Shown here piece after piece: positions 1-10,500 of a DNA stretch of 64,000 nucleotides. The DNA is from Symbiodinium natans (lineage: Eukaryota; Sar; Dinophyceae; Suessiales; Symbiodiniaceae). Position 1 is the stretch's first letter. The number at the start of each line of letters is the position of its first letter. The stretch covers positions 186,001-250,000 of the forward strand of contig CAJNDS010002602.1 in assembly GCA_905221605.1 (NCBI GenBank), in the 5' to 3' direction. Below the pieces are notes generated by a model. The model had not been told where the DNA came from and did no database searches. It saw nothing but the letters and a program-made list of their open reading frames with translations. Made by a program: the position numbers and the translations under genes.

Positions 1-1
1 T

Positions 2-930
2 GTCAGGCTGGCTCCCGGAGATGCTGTTGTAAAGCGTTGGGCCTCGTGGCGCTTGCTCCGGCTTTGCAGCGTCCTGTTCGGCGACCTTGCTGGCCACTTC
101 ATGAACTACTTCTTCTATGACCCGAGCAAGCAGACCGAACTGCATCAGAGGGTGTCTCAGCAAAACTCAATAAGACTCATGTAATCCCCGAACTTCTTTA
201 AAAAAACACGGCTTACTATGCTGACTCCTTGTGCTTACAGGTGCGACGAGACTATCCTGAGCGTGGGGACAGCGCCTGCGCATTTTTCGATCAGTCCGAG
301 CCGCTTGAGGGACTGCTGGCTCCTTGGCTGGTCCAGCATGTCGAGGCTTTGCGTAGAGACTGTGTGAGAGTGAGACGCATTCTGATCCGATGGTGAAATG
401 AAAAATTTAAGAGTAGCACCTTGTGCACTGCGACCTGTTATGCGTCAGCTTGCCTAGGTATGCCATCCTCAAGAAGAGCCTGATAAGTTCCTGGTGAATT
501 GTGTGCTTCGCGTGCCCGAAGACAAGTTTGCCAATTGGGCGAAGATCCACTACATGATGTTGCGCCTCGGCCATGGAGCCATCCATACAAGTGAGTGGAA
601 CTTGAGACAATGTCTTCTACATACTTGTATGGTGCTTGATCTGTCTGTTATTCCACAGCCTGATGCGACAGATCATGCGAATTGCCTCACATTAAGATGA
701 CAAGCGACCTGGTAGACTCGAAGATGTGAGACCAGATTCCTGCACATGCTGCAAGATCTATTCATTGTGAAGGAGAGGTCAGATGTTGGATACATCTTGC
801 CTGCATCTTGCAATGACTTGCAGGTTGGAGTCTGGTCGCCGGACGGCGCAATGGTTCCTCAATCGCCCAGGAATATCGGAGATGCGATCCATGGACCAAC
901 AGTTCTATGTTGCACTTTGGCAGCAGCTGA
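2..930 (+). CDS. 3' end of a spliced gene, four exons, product unknown
   Basis: Four exons read in a compatible phase: 2-151, 241-363, 488-590 and 824-930, the last ending in TGA. Donors are GTGTCT, GTGAGA and GTGAGT; acceptors end in ACAG, AAG and CAG. The phases agree at every junction (0, 0, then 1 joined to 2), which is hard to get by chance. The joined product is about 161 residues, truncated at its N-terminus by the window edge. It is rich in W, F, R and L early (for example HFMNYFFYDPSKQ) and carries KFANWAKIHYMMLRLGHG in the third exon. I recognise no family. The gene is plus strand and ends about 90 bp before the TTTAGGG tract. Confidence 0.62.
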
Positions 931-1661
931 TTTGATCCTCAAACCTCAACCCTTACTTGCACCATGTATGGTTTGCAAAGCTGCGAGTCGCATGCGGCTA
1001 CTGCTTCGTGTTGCTGCAGATTAGGTTTTAGGGTTTAGGGTGTAGGGCGTTTAGGGTTTAGGGTTTCGGGTCAGTTGCAAAAGAGTTTAGGGTTTAGGGT
1101 TTAGAGTCGCACGCAGTCACGTAGTCTCTGTAGACGACCGAGGTTCTGGCCATTCAGAGCTTCAAGAGGGGCATGCCCCAGTCACTTGGAATAGAGCATG
1201 TCCTAACATGTCCTGTTTGTTTGCATCAATGAAGCATCACAAAGGGTAAAAAAGGTGTCATGGATGTGCGGCTTGTAGTGCTAAGGTTGCCAGCGCAGAG
1301 TCCGAATCCAGGCGATGCTGTGACACGAATCGATGCCGGCCAACGCATGGGCCGCTCAGCTTCACGATGAGGGGCTGAGACTCCTTGGCATGCGCATAGA
1401 CGTTCAATGAAGGACTTCTTGCCGGCCCCTAATCCCTAGGCACCCCCAGGTCCTCCACCAGGGATGACGGCATCCCACTCGATTCAGTGCTTCGCTGTGG
1501 GATGTTCTTGTCTGAGTCAGGACTCACCACCTGGGTGCGTTACCATCCAGGTCGGTTTGCTAGCCGCGCACACGATGTTTGGTGCTCCACGAAGAGACAT
1601 GATCTTCAGATTTCGTCACTCATAGCAGCAGGCTGGTTTCTAGCCTTGACGCATTGCAGGA
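931..1661. other. intergenic stretch, no gene seen apart from the TTTAGGG tract
   Basis: Downstream of the first gene I see no reading frame with convincing protein character and no RNA gene. A possible small exon near 1505-1550 (MFLSESGLTTWVRYHP, ending at a GTCGG) is not supported by a phase-compatible partner. Confidence 0.4.
1021..1108 (+). repeat. interstitial telomere-like TTTAGGG tract
   Basis: Two clusters of TTTAGGG and one-base variants lie at about 1024-1069 and 1084-1108, separated by a short unique spacer. TTTAGGG is the telomeric repeat type reported for dinoflagellates and plants. The tract is short, degenerate and internal, so it is not a chromosome end here. Confidence 0.8.
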
Positions 1662-2279
1662 ATGGCTGGCAGCAGCAAGTTCTACTTGTCCGACTACATT
1701 CAGCTGTTTCTGGAGAGGGTTTTCACGAAAGTGTGTTTAGGAAGAGTCAATAGCTTGTGTGATGTATTGGGTGCTCGATCGCACAAGTTCACACCTTGGG
1801 GTTGAAATCACGAAGTGTCAGGAGAACATTGGCGAGAGTGCTCAAACTTACAACTTGCTGGATGGTCGCCAACTCGTACCATACCAATGCAGCTTGGCTT
1901 TGAATCAGAGCAGAGGGCCTGATGTACGAGACAAACAAGCGGCTGAAGCATCGTCCAAAGCTGAGGCGTGGTTACCCGGGAAGAGTGGAATCGTGTGCGC
2001 TCTCGCTTTTTTGAAGCTTTCACGCTGCAGAAAACGGCGTACCGACGAGCAAACGGGGGATCCACTGCACCAGGCGTGCATGAGGGTGTAGAGCCTCGCT
2101 TCCTGCCTGATGCAGATTTGGCCCTTCTGCGGGAGCGCATCAAGTTTGCACAGCAGCAGCCCAAGATCGTGGTGCGGAACACTTTCGTCGAGATGGACGA
2201 GGAGGACGACGAGGAGACGGAAGAGGAGTTCAGGGTCGAGCGCAATACCCGACGACCAAAGACAACTTCGCACTTGAGG
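1662..2279 (+). CDS. possible 5' exons of a spliced gene with an acidic segment
   Basis: An ATG at 1662 lies directly after GCATTGCAGGA, so an AG acceptor (cis, or for a trans-spliced leader) sits just upstream. It opens MAGSSKFYLSDYIQLFLERV. A first exon 1662-1734 (donor GTTTAG) joins in phase to 1966-2279, which ends at a GTGGAC donor. The second exon encodes a basic/aromatic start (EEWNRVRSRFFEAF) and then a very acidic run at about 2195-2235 (EMDEEDDEETEEEF). No domain is recognised. It may be the N-terminus of the coiled-coil/RING gene that follows; that link is inference. Confidence 0.42.
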
Positions 2280-2572
2280 GTGGACTGCTCCGTGCTTGTC
2301 GCATGAGCAATGAGAAGCTATGAGAAGCTAGTACAGGAAGGCAGTGGGGGGCTACATGTCCCTTGACTTCGAAGGCCGTACAGCACGAGACGTATACAAT
2401 GCTTGAAAGTTTGCAGATGTGCACCTCTCACCAGCTTGGTGCACATGGCTACTACAGCACCTCCATGATGTCCACCCTCGCTCCATGATTTGTTGTACAG
2501 TGGAGGGTTGACCATGGGAGGGTGAAGCTTCCTAGGCTTTCGCAGCACAGCCGCTGTATTGTAAAGAAGCAG

Positions 2573-3404
2573 GCTTTGCTGGACTCAAATTCGAGGAGGA
2601 TTTTGGATAGTCACTAGTAAAGATGATGCTGAATTCGTGCATTATGCAAAATCTTTCGGAGCATTCGCGCATGCAACTGCAAGCATCTGCAAGCATTGTA
2701 CAGAAGCACCTGTGAGACATCAATCTCTTGTTGCGCAGACGTGGCTAGTACAGTGCTGCACCCAAAGCCGTGCGCACAACATGTGCCACAAGAGATGTCT
2801 CAGAGCGATGGCTTTTCCATTGAACCTCGAGCCGACGCCCGGCTTCTTGTTGATTGAAGTCAGTGCAAAAGAAACATCGAGATGTGCCTACTGCTTACAG
2901 AAGGCCGGGCGCCGGCTTGGAGCATTTCTCACGCACTCTTGTGCTTCCGCAAAATGTCTGGGTATGACAGGCTTTGATTCATGGGAGTTGCGCTTGAGAG
3001 TCTGGAAGACAGCAGTGGCAGGAACACCAAAATCTTCAGATCGAACTTCGGCAACTGAAGAGGGAGCTGAGTCATCAAACCGAGCTCCGGCGAGTCTTGC
3101 AGGCCAGAAGGTCTTGGCCCGCTGATACTCTTCATGCCTCATTCTCGTTCAAAATGTTCTGTGAATAGTCTGCTCCATGGCCAGGCAAACCTCGACAGCG
3201 AGCGCGCAACTAGATGGAAACTTCGGGTGCTTTGATGTTGTAGCGAGGCCAGAGACTACTCTTGCTAGTTGTGTTCTTGAGCAGGAGACTGCTGCCTACT
3301 CCGACTGTTCTGTTGGCCGAGGCCCTTCTGTGACTCTGCGTGCAACGCTTTCCAAGGATCGGTCGGCGAACCTGTCGAAGGCCAATGATGAGCTGTTGAG
3401 GCGC
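2573..3404 (+). CDS. coiled-coil exon series (gene fragment)
   Basis: Several short exons show heptad-like composition: 3022-3102 (Q, E, L and R-rich, including LRQLKRELSHQTELRRVLQ), 3185-3226 (ANLDSERATRWKLR) and 3357-3404 (DRSANLSKANDELLRR). The first two join in phase 0 across a GC-AG intron whose two borders both read CAG|GC, a pattern typical of dinoflagellate introns. Weaker coiled-coil pieces lie at 2573-2610 and about 2640-2712. Region 2280-2570 holds nothing I can call. I infer a multi-exon coiled-coil protein; the full structure needs transcripts. Confidence 0.42.
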
Positions 3405-4275
3405 GGTCGCCGAACAGCAGCAATGCAGCCCAACCTCAGCTGGCCCAAGCACTTCGAGCAGTCGTGTCAGACCAACCTTGCTGGGATCTTAGTGGTGCCT
3501 CCTTTCAGAAGGCTTCTAAAGCATCTGTAACGTAGCAGCAGGCCATTCGCCCACCTCCACAATAATCTTTCGACAGTTCTTGAAAGTATGCGAGCAGTTG
3601 AAATGTTTGGCTTGGCTCTGAGCGATGGTGCAAGGCGGGCGTTGCCCAGTAGTAAACGGATCGATTCTACAATGCAACCCAACCCCCCCCCACCCTCCGT
3701 TTCCACCAGCAACAGCCAGATCTGCTGCCTGGTGTTCCAAGTCCCAAGCTCTATTAAAAGATGGGTTTGACCTGTTCCTCGGGGACCAGTTCTGTCCTCA
3801 CATGCCCTATTCCCCCATTCGCCAACGAACGGATCACATCGAAGGCCTTGTCGCCATCCTCTAGGGAGACCGTCGTGAAGAAATGGAACAGGGCTCGCTC
3901 AAAGCACCACCTCAATTCTGCTTCACTGGCCTTTCAGATGCTGCAGGTTCCACGCCCTATTTGCAGTATCAATTTGCAAATTGGACTCACGCGTTTCGGG
4001 GGACACTCGTGCAAAGTTTTGTCAGGCATCTGGGCTTGAGATGCCACGTGCAAAAGGGTTCTGAATTCGACGACCCACCTCATGCATCTGCATGTGCTCG
4101 CAATGAGCTCCAGAGCCCAGTGATGCAGCTCCTCCTTTGCACCACAAGAAGTGAAGCGGTGACCGTGCCAGGGCGTCTGAGGAGCAGCTGCAAGGCCGCT
4201 GGACATAAAGCAGATATCGGCTTGTACTCGTGAAGAATTTCTGGTGCAGTAAAGATACCCTCAGGCCAGCGGCAG

Positions 4276-4329
4276 GTGAGTGATGCCGAGACTGCGGAGC
4301 TCGAATCCCAGGTGCGATCCCAGCTGGCG
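4276..4329 (+). CDS. coiled-coil exon just upstream of the retrotransposon
   Basis: An 18-codon phase-0 exon lies between a GGCAG acceptor and a GTTCGT donor and encodes VSDAETAELESQVRSQLA. The retroelement's 5' target duplication starts 117 bp downstream. Together with similar exons after the element, this suggests the insertion lies in an intron of a coiled-coil gene. Region 3405-4275 has other frames with weak protein character (about 3425-3530 and 3860-3945) that I could not assemble. Confidence 0.38.
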
Positions 4330-4445
4330 GTTCGTGGCAGTTCGTGTGAAGAGCAATCCTCAATTTGAGTTTTGACCCCTGCTTATCAGAGCCCTTGCAG
4401 GTTGATGCCCTGTTGCTTCTGAAGAGGCCATGTATCCAGAAGGGC

Positions 4446-4450
4446 GGTGC
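4446..4450 (+). repeat. 5' target-site duplication GGTGC
   Basis: GGTGC directly precedes the 5' LTR and recurs directly after the 3' LTR at 19268-19272. A 5-bp duplication is what Ty1/copia integrases produce. Confidence 0.85.
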
Positions 4451-4537
4451 TGTAGTTACTGGAAGACACAAGCTGTATTCACCCGTTCGCCGTGGCTCAA
4501 GAAAATGATTGTTCAGGGCTATCCGCTGGTAACAATA
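4451..4537 (+). repeat. 5' LTR, 87 bp
   Basis: It is identical base for base to 19181-19267. It begins TGTAGTTACTGG and ends AACAATA, so it has the usual TG start but a TA rather than CA end. The end is fixed by the target duplication: GGTGC follows the 3' copy, whereas GGTTATCAG follows this copy. Confidence 0.9.
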
Positions 4538-4556
4538 GGTTATCAGCCGTAGCACT
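4538..4556 (+). promoter_or_regulatory. putative primer-binding site
   Basis: GGTTATCAGCC directly follows the 5' LTR. It resembles the TGGTATCAG initiator-methionine tRNA primer site common in copia elements, with one extra T. The leader from here to the ATG at 4576 is only 38 nt. Confidence 0.55.
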
Positions 4557-4575
4557 CTGTTAGACCAACTCTGCA

Positions 4576-7500
4576 ATGTCGGATTCTGCTCCGCTTAATC
4601 CTGCAGGTATACCTATCCCGGAAGACGGAGCTAGTAGCCTGAGTATGTCCTTTGATGGTAATGCTCCAGGTGACGAGGCTCCTCCCCGGGACAGTGAACC
4701 TCCTTTGACCACCAATGCCCTGAGGATACATGACATGCGTCTCTTCCAGAGAGGTGCGGTTTCGGAAGCTGCTGCCCCCACAGGAGCACCTAGTAGCCTC
4801 AGTACCACCACACCTTGGCAGGTCGTGTCTCCTCATGAAAGACAAGCTTCAGCTCCAAATGTAGCTGAAAGAGGTTCACTTCAGACCTTTAATCCGACAG
4901 CACCGAGTTTCTCTATGCCGAACTCCGCGACGATGAACAGCTTAATGATTGGCGAACAAAGACTCATGCAGAACCAAGCTAACGTAAGCCAGACGTTCAT
5001 TCAGAATGATAGATCACCTCTGATTGAACAGATTGCTGAGCATCGCCATAACCAGATCCTTGGTCAGATCACGAACAGTTTTCAGGAGCAGATGCTATCT
5101 ATGGGTAGCCATGTCATGTCCGGAGTGTCGAAACTAAGAGTTGAACTTGCTCAGGCCGAAACAAGGCTTGGAGAAGAGGAACAGCAAGCCAGAGCCAGAT
5201 TCTCAACAGGCCAAACTCAATTGGAATCGCAGGCCCTTGAGATAAACATGGCTCGCGGTGAAGCTCATGCCTTGGCTGAAAAATTGAGATCTGCAGAATC
5301 GCACGCAGATTTGTCATATGCTAGGCTCCAGGAGCAACTCCACCTAGCGGAAGCTAAGGCCATGAGCAATGCTGATCTCATGAACTCTGAGCTTGACAGT
5401 GTGCGCGTTTCTGCTGCCCAGGCAACAAATGCAGTGCAGGCTTCATCTGAGGTTGAGATCAATCGCCTCTCTGCTGAGGTCCGAGACTTCAGAGTAGTCG
5501 TTAGTCAGGAGTCCGAGAAGCGGAAAGCAGCTGAGAGAGAGAACGCTGAGCTCAAATTGCAGCTCAGCAAGGCAATTGCCGCTCTTGAGGCTCATGCCAA
5601 CGCCTCGAGCTCTGTGCCCACTGTGCCCCCGGGACTTGTTCCGACGATTCCTATCAACACGCCTCCGCAGGATGGCATGGGACCAAGGTTCCGACGCCCC
5701 CCTGACGGTGGTGGCCCAGATGATGGGGATGACGGCGGCAGTGATGATGATGACTCCAGTAGCCATCACAAGAAGAAAAAGAGCAAGAAGAAAGACAAAA
5801 AGAAGAAGAAGAGGGATTCCAGTAGTTCCTCGTCATCTGACTCAGGATTATCTCCCAAGCAGCTCAAGGCTCTGCTCAAATCCCTGGCCAGGAGTAGCAA
5901 GAAGTCGGGGGATGACAAGGATACTGAGGATGAAGGTAGCAAGAACAAGTCCAAAGAAGCCGAAAAGATCGTCTTTCCTAAGTTTCCTACACCCGAGCAG
6001 TATCGCAATTGGCGGATTAGGGTTCGCGAAGCAGTCGTTGCTGCCTCCAACAAGCCAGACAAAGCCTTTGAATGGCTTGCTAACGTTTGGGATAAGGATG
6101 CTAAGGAGAGCGATCTCATTAACACTGACGGCTTCACCACGCTTGATGCAAAGATCTTGTCGGCGATCACCAATGTTCTGGAAGGCGATTTTGCACGCCA
6201 GATGGACACCCTCAAAGAGAGGGAGGCTCACGCCGGAAGGCTTGTGAGAGGTAGGCAGATCCTGTTTCTCTTGCACAAGTACTTTGCTACCAATGCTTTG
6301 CACAATTCTGTTTATGATATGGAAGACTTGTTGTCAGTCACCATGACTAACGAGAATTTGGTGACATTCATCAGGAACTGGGATACTGTTCTTTCAGGGA
6401 TTCAGAAAACACCTGAAGACACAGTCCTTGAACCTCTCTTCCATAGACAGATCAAAAAGTGCCGAGCCCTTCAGCACGACATCAATGTCTACGAAAGAGC
6501 CGCAGAAGGAACCGCTGAGAGGTCCTTCAAATTTCTGTATGATGCTGCCACTGCGCACATCAATCGCAAAAGACTTGAGAGAAATCGTGAGCGCATAGCA
6601 AGACAGTCAGGCGCCCCTCAGGTGCCTGCCATGCCAGCACCCCAGAAGGTGCCCAAAGGTTTCTGCATTGCCTTCGTCAAGAATGGTAGTTGCAAAAACG
6701 GTGAAAAGTGTAAGTATAAGCACCAGGTGCCATCCGGGCGCCCTCGCACACCCACACCCGGCAGAGGCCGTGGTCCGCGCAGTCCCTCGAGGACAGGCTC
6801 TCCCAGTCGCGGTCCACGTGAGTGCAAATTCTTCAAGCAAGGTCGCTGTGACCGTGGAGACAAATGCACCTTCCTGCATACGGGAAAGCCAGGTGCTGCG
6901 GCTCCGTCCGGAGGCAGCGCGAAAGGCTCAGCGCACTCTGACAAGAGTAAGGGTAGGCACAAGAAGAAGAAGAAAGATCGCAAAGGCTCTAGGCCTAGCT
7001 CTAAGGATTCAAAGGGCAGTAAGAACTCCAAGGGTTCTAATGGCTCGCGGAAGTCTGGGGGCTCAGGTCGCAAGAAGGGCGGTGGTCATTCCATTCCTAC
7101 TGCGGTTTGCCTTTTAGGAGCAATGATGGCAGGCACGGCTCACCATGCCGATGCTTACACTCTCCGGAAGGATGAGTCGTGTTGGCCCTCTCATTATTCC
7201 GAGTTTACACACCTGGCGCTTGCAGCGGTGTCATTCGATGACAGCCCTGACTATATCAACTTCCCTCTTAGAGATGGAGAATTGAAGTACTCTGTTGAAT
7301 ACCCCAAACGTACCTTCACAAGTAGCTGGTCTACTGAGGACGTTCCATCGGGCAACGCACAATCCACCAAGGATGCGCTCATGGCAGCAAGGATGCTACG
7401 CGCATCTGTGCGGAGCAGTCTCGATGGTGTGCCTGCAAAGTGCAACTTCTGTTGTGATACCGAGTTTGGTTGCGACCACTGCATTCCAAAGGGTCTAAGG

Positions 7501-10500
7501 GTTACGTGCCCCGCCAAACCAGATGCAGCGTTATGTTCTCATCCCATGGAATGGATAGGGGATACAGGGAGTGCTCAAGATCTCATCTCCGAGCGGGAGC
7601 TCGCGGATCTGGTTCCATTTGAATCAGACTGCCCAATCAACATCTCTACTGCGAATGGTCCGGGCTATGCCAACAGGCAATGCGAGGTGGGGGTTCCCTC
7701 CATCAATAGCGTTGCCAAGCCATATGTGTTGCCCAACACTCCGAGCGTTCTTTCGGTTGGTCAGAGATGCATGGAGCAAGGGTATGATTTCATTTGGAAA
7801 GGATTTCAGAGACCATACTTCAAAGTTCCTGGCAGTGGGAAGGTTTACCTTGATGTACGGGATAATGTTCCATACCTCAAATCATGGAAAGAAGGAACTG
7901 CGTGCCCTGCAAGAAGGATCGCCGCATCATCAGGCGGGAGCCGTACGGACCCCGAGATCGTGGCGAAAGAGCTTCTCCAGAATCAGGACTTTTCGCATCG
8001 GTCGTGCTTGAAATTACTCAAAGAATCAACTTTCAAACAGCCCAAGAGCCGTCGCAGTGCGATCCGCGCCAAAGATGACCGCGACTCAAAATATCTCGTG
8101 TTTGGAGCGTTTTCTCATGGGGGAATGCAAGGGATCACAAAACGATCCAAGTCCTACCCCAAAGTCATTCAGTATCTCCTGGGATATCTTAGGAAGCATG
8201 GCGTTGATGGGCCGGTGACGTCCTTAGCTGTGAATTGTAATTCCGATGTCAAGATGCACAAGGATGTGAACAATCATCGTGACCACGACAATTTCACAAT
8301 CTCGCTTGGAGACTTCACAGGCGGGCAGTTGTGGGTTCATGATAACTGCCTCGAGAAGAACCAACGTGACACTGAGGTGATGACCTCTCCTTCGGGAGAT
8401 TCAATGGTAGGGAAGTTGTGGGATTCAAGAGAGAATGTTGTGACGTTCAATCCCAAATCCTATCATTGCGTCACTCCCTGGAAAGGTGAGAGGTGGAGCA
8501 TCACGGCCTATGTCAACCGAGCTATCCATAAACTTAGCCCAGATGAGATTACCAAATTGAAAGAGTATGGGTTCCTTGTTCCGCGGAGGAGCGTTGAGGT
8601 TCCTGCTGCTCCTGTCGAGATTGATGAAGAGATGACACTACATGATCTAGCAATGATGGACTTGCCCAAGAGCTCTCCAGATCGTGCCAGAAAACCCGAA
8701 ACCAAATCGAAGGGTAAGCCAACTAGCTCTCCTAAGGAGAAATCCGCATCCTCTAAGGCCAAACCCTCTCCTCCTGAACCGGACTGGTCTAGAGTTGAAG
8801 AGCAATTGCGTGAGGCGGTAGCACCCCTTCCACCTCCTGCTCATCCTCCCGAGTCCGTGCTATACAAGATAGACGAAGGAGGAAGCCTCGTACCTGCTGA
8901 ACCGAGCGATTCGCCTCCTCATCCTGAAGGAGTGAGTGTTGCTCCAGGTGATGGAGCAGGTCGAGTGCCCGAAGGGGATGGCAAGAGATCGCGTGCTTTT
9001 GAAAAGCTGAAAGCCGAAGCAAAAAGCACCCATCACTTGATGTCCCATCAGCCAAAGAATCCATTCTGCGACGTATGCCAAAGGGCTAAGATGTACAAGC
9101 AGCCGTCCTATCAAACGGACGGGACGCACAGCATCGAAGCCAAGGCCTTTGGTGATCACCTGACTGCTGACCACATCATTGTTTATCGGGATAAGGGTGT
9201 CGCCATTGAAGAGTCGCGTTTGGCGTTGGTTATGAAGGACGTTTTCACCGGGTTCACTTATGCATATCCTTCTGCCCTTCGTTCAGAGGACGAGTGCATT
9301 GCCGCGTTGCAGCATTTTGTTTCCTCCTCTGACGAGGTGGGTGTGTTTTACAGTGACCAAGCGCAAGAGTTGATCTCCTCTGCGAAATTTCTTGGGTGGA
9401 GACATGAATTGTCGAAAGCCTATATTCATCAATCCAATGCCATTGCTGAAAGAGCCGTCCGTGCAACCACCGAAGGCACGAGAAGCAACCTGCTCCAAGC
9501 TGGGCTGTCCCATGTGTATTGGCCTCAGGCGTTGGAGCACTCCTGCGCAGCCTTCAATGTTAGCAACCTCAATGGGCCTAAGTATACACCTTGGTATAAA
9601 CGCTTCGGGTACGCATTTCCGGGAAAGATCATTCCTTTTGGTTGTAGGGTCGATTACTGGGTTGGTCCCAAGAACAAACGCAGGAAGCGCGACAGGTTCG
9701 AACCAACTTCTGAGCCCGGAATTTTCCTTGGGTATTATTTTCAGCCTGGGATGAAGTGGCGAAATGAAATCCTTGCACTTCCACTCAAAGAATTAAATCG
9801 GCAGGATTTTCATGAATGCCTCAAACCCGTAAAGGCCTATCAGTTTCATGTTCCCAACGGAGAGTTTGTTTTTCCCATGCGTGAAAGGTACGAAAAGGTC
9901 CAGCAAGGTCTTGCTACTGATGCTTTAGAAGGCCCAGTGTCACAATCGCTGACGAACCAAGATGCCGAGCCTGCTCTTGAGCAGGACTCCGTTGACGCCG
10001 ACCGGAAGGATGAACCCTCGTTGGTCATTGATCCAAAGAGTGGGAAAATGATTCCCATTCCGGAAGGGGGTGGTTACTACGACTCGGGGGGTACCCTGGG
10101 ACGTAGATATGGCGGGACCAGAGGTTCCAGAAAGCCAGATAGTATTCCATCTGATCTTTGGGTTCGGTTGTCTAAGAAGCAGAAAGACAAAGCGATTGAA
10201 GACGAAGTCCGGGAGAATGCTCTCAGAGAACTCGAGTCTGGTGGTGGTGGTTCATCAAGCAGCAGCGGCAAGCCTGCCGCAGTGGCGAATGCTTCCAAGG
10301 ATGAATGGGTCATCCGGGGGGACAAGTTGATCAGGTTCCATTACATTCCCAGAAAGGAGTTGTTTTCGCCTGACCTCACCGATTGCCCTGTTCCAATTGC
10401 CTCTCTCGGAAGGGATAGAGTCACCAAGATCATGCCGCTAGGCGGTACAGAGATTATCCCCGACGCAGATGAATGGCGCAACGTTAGGAGGCGTAATAAG

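Noticed and set aside
1260-1330. Possible tRNA-like B box (GTCCGAATCC)
   Set aside because: No cloverleaf or A box could be formed around it.
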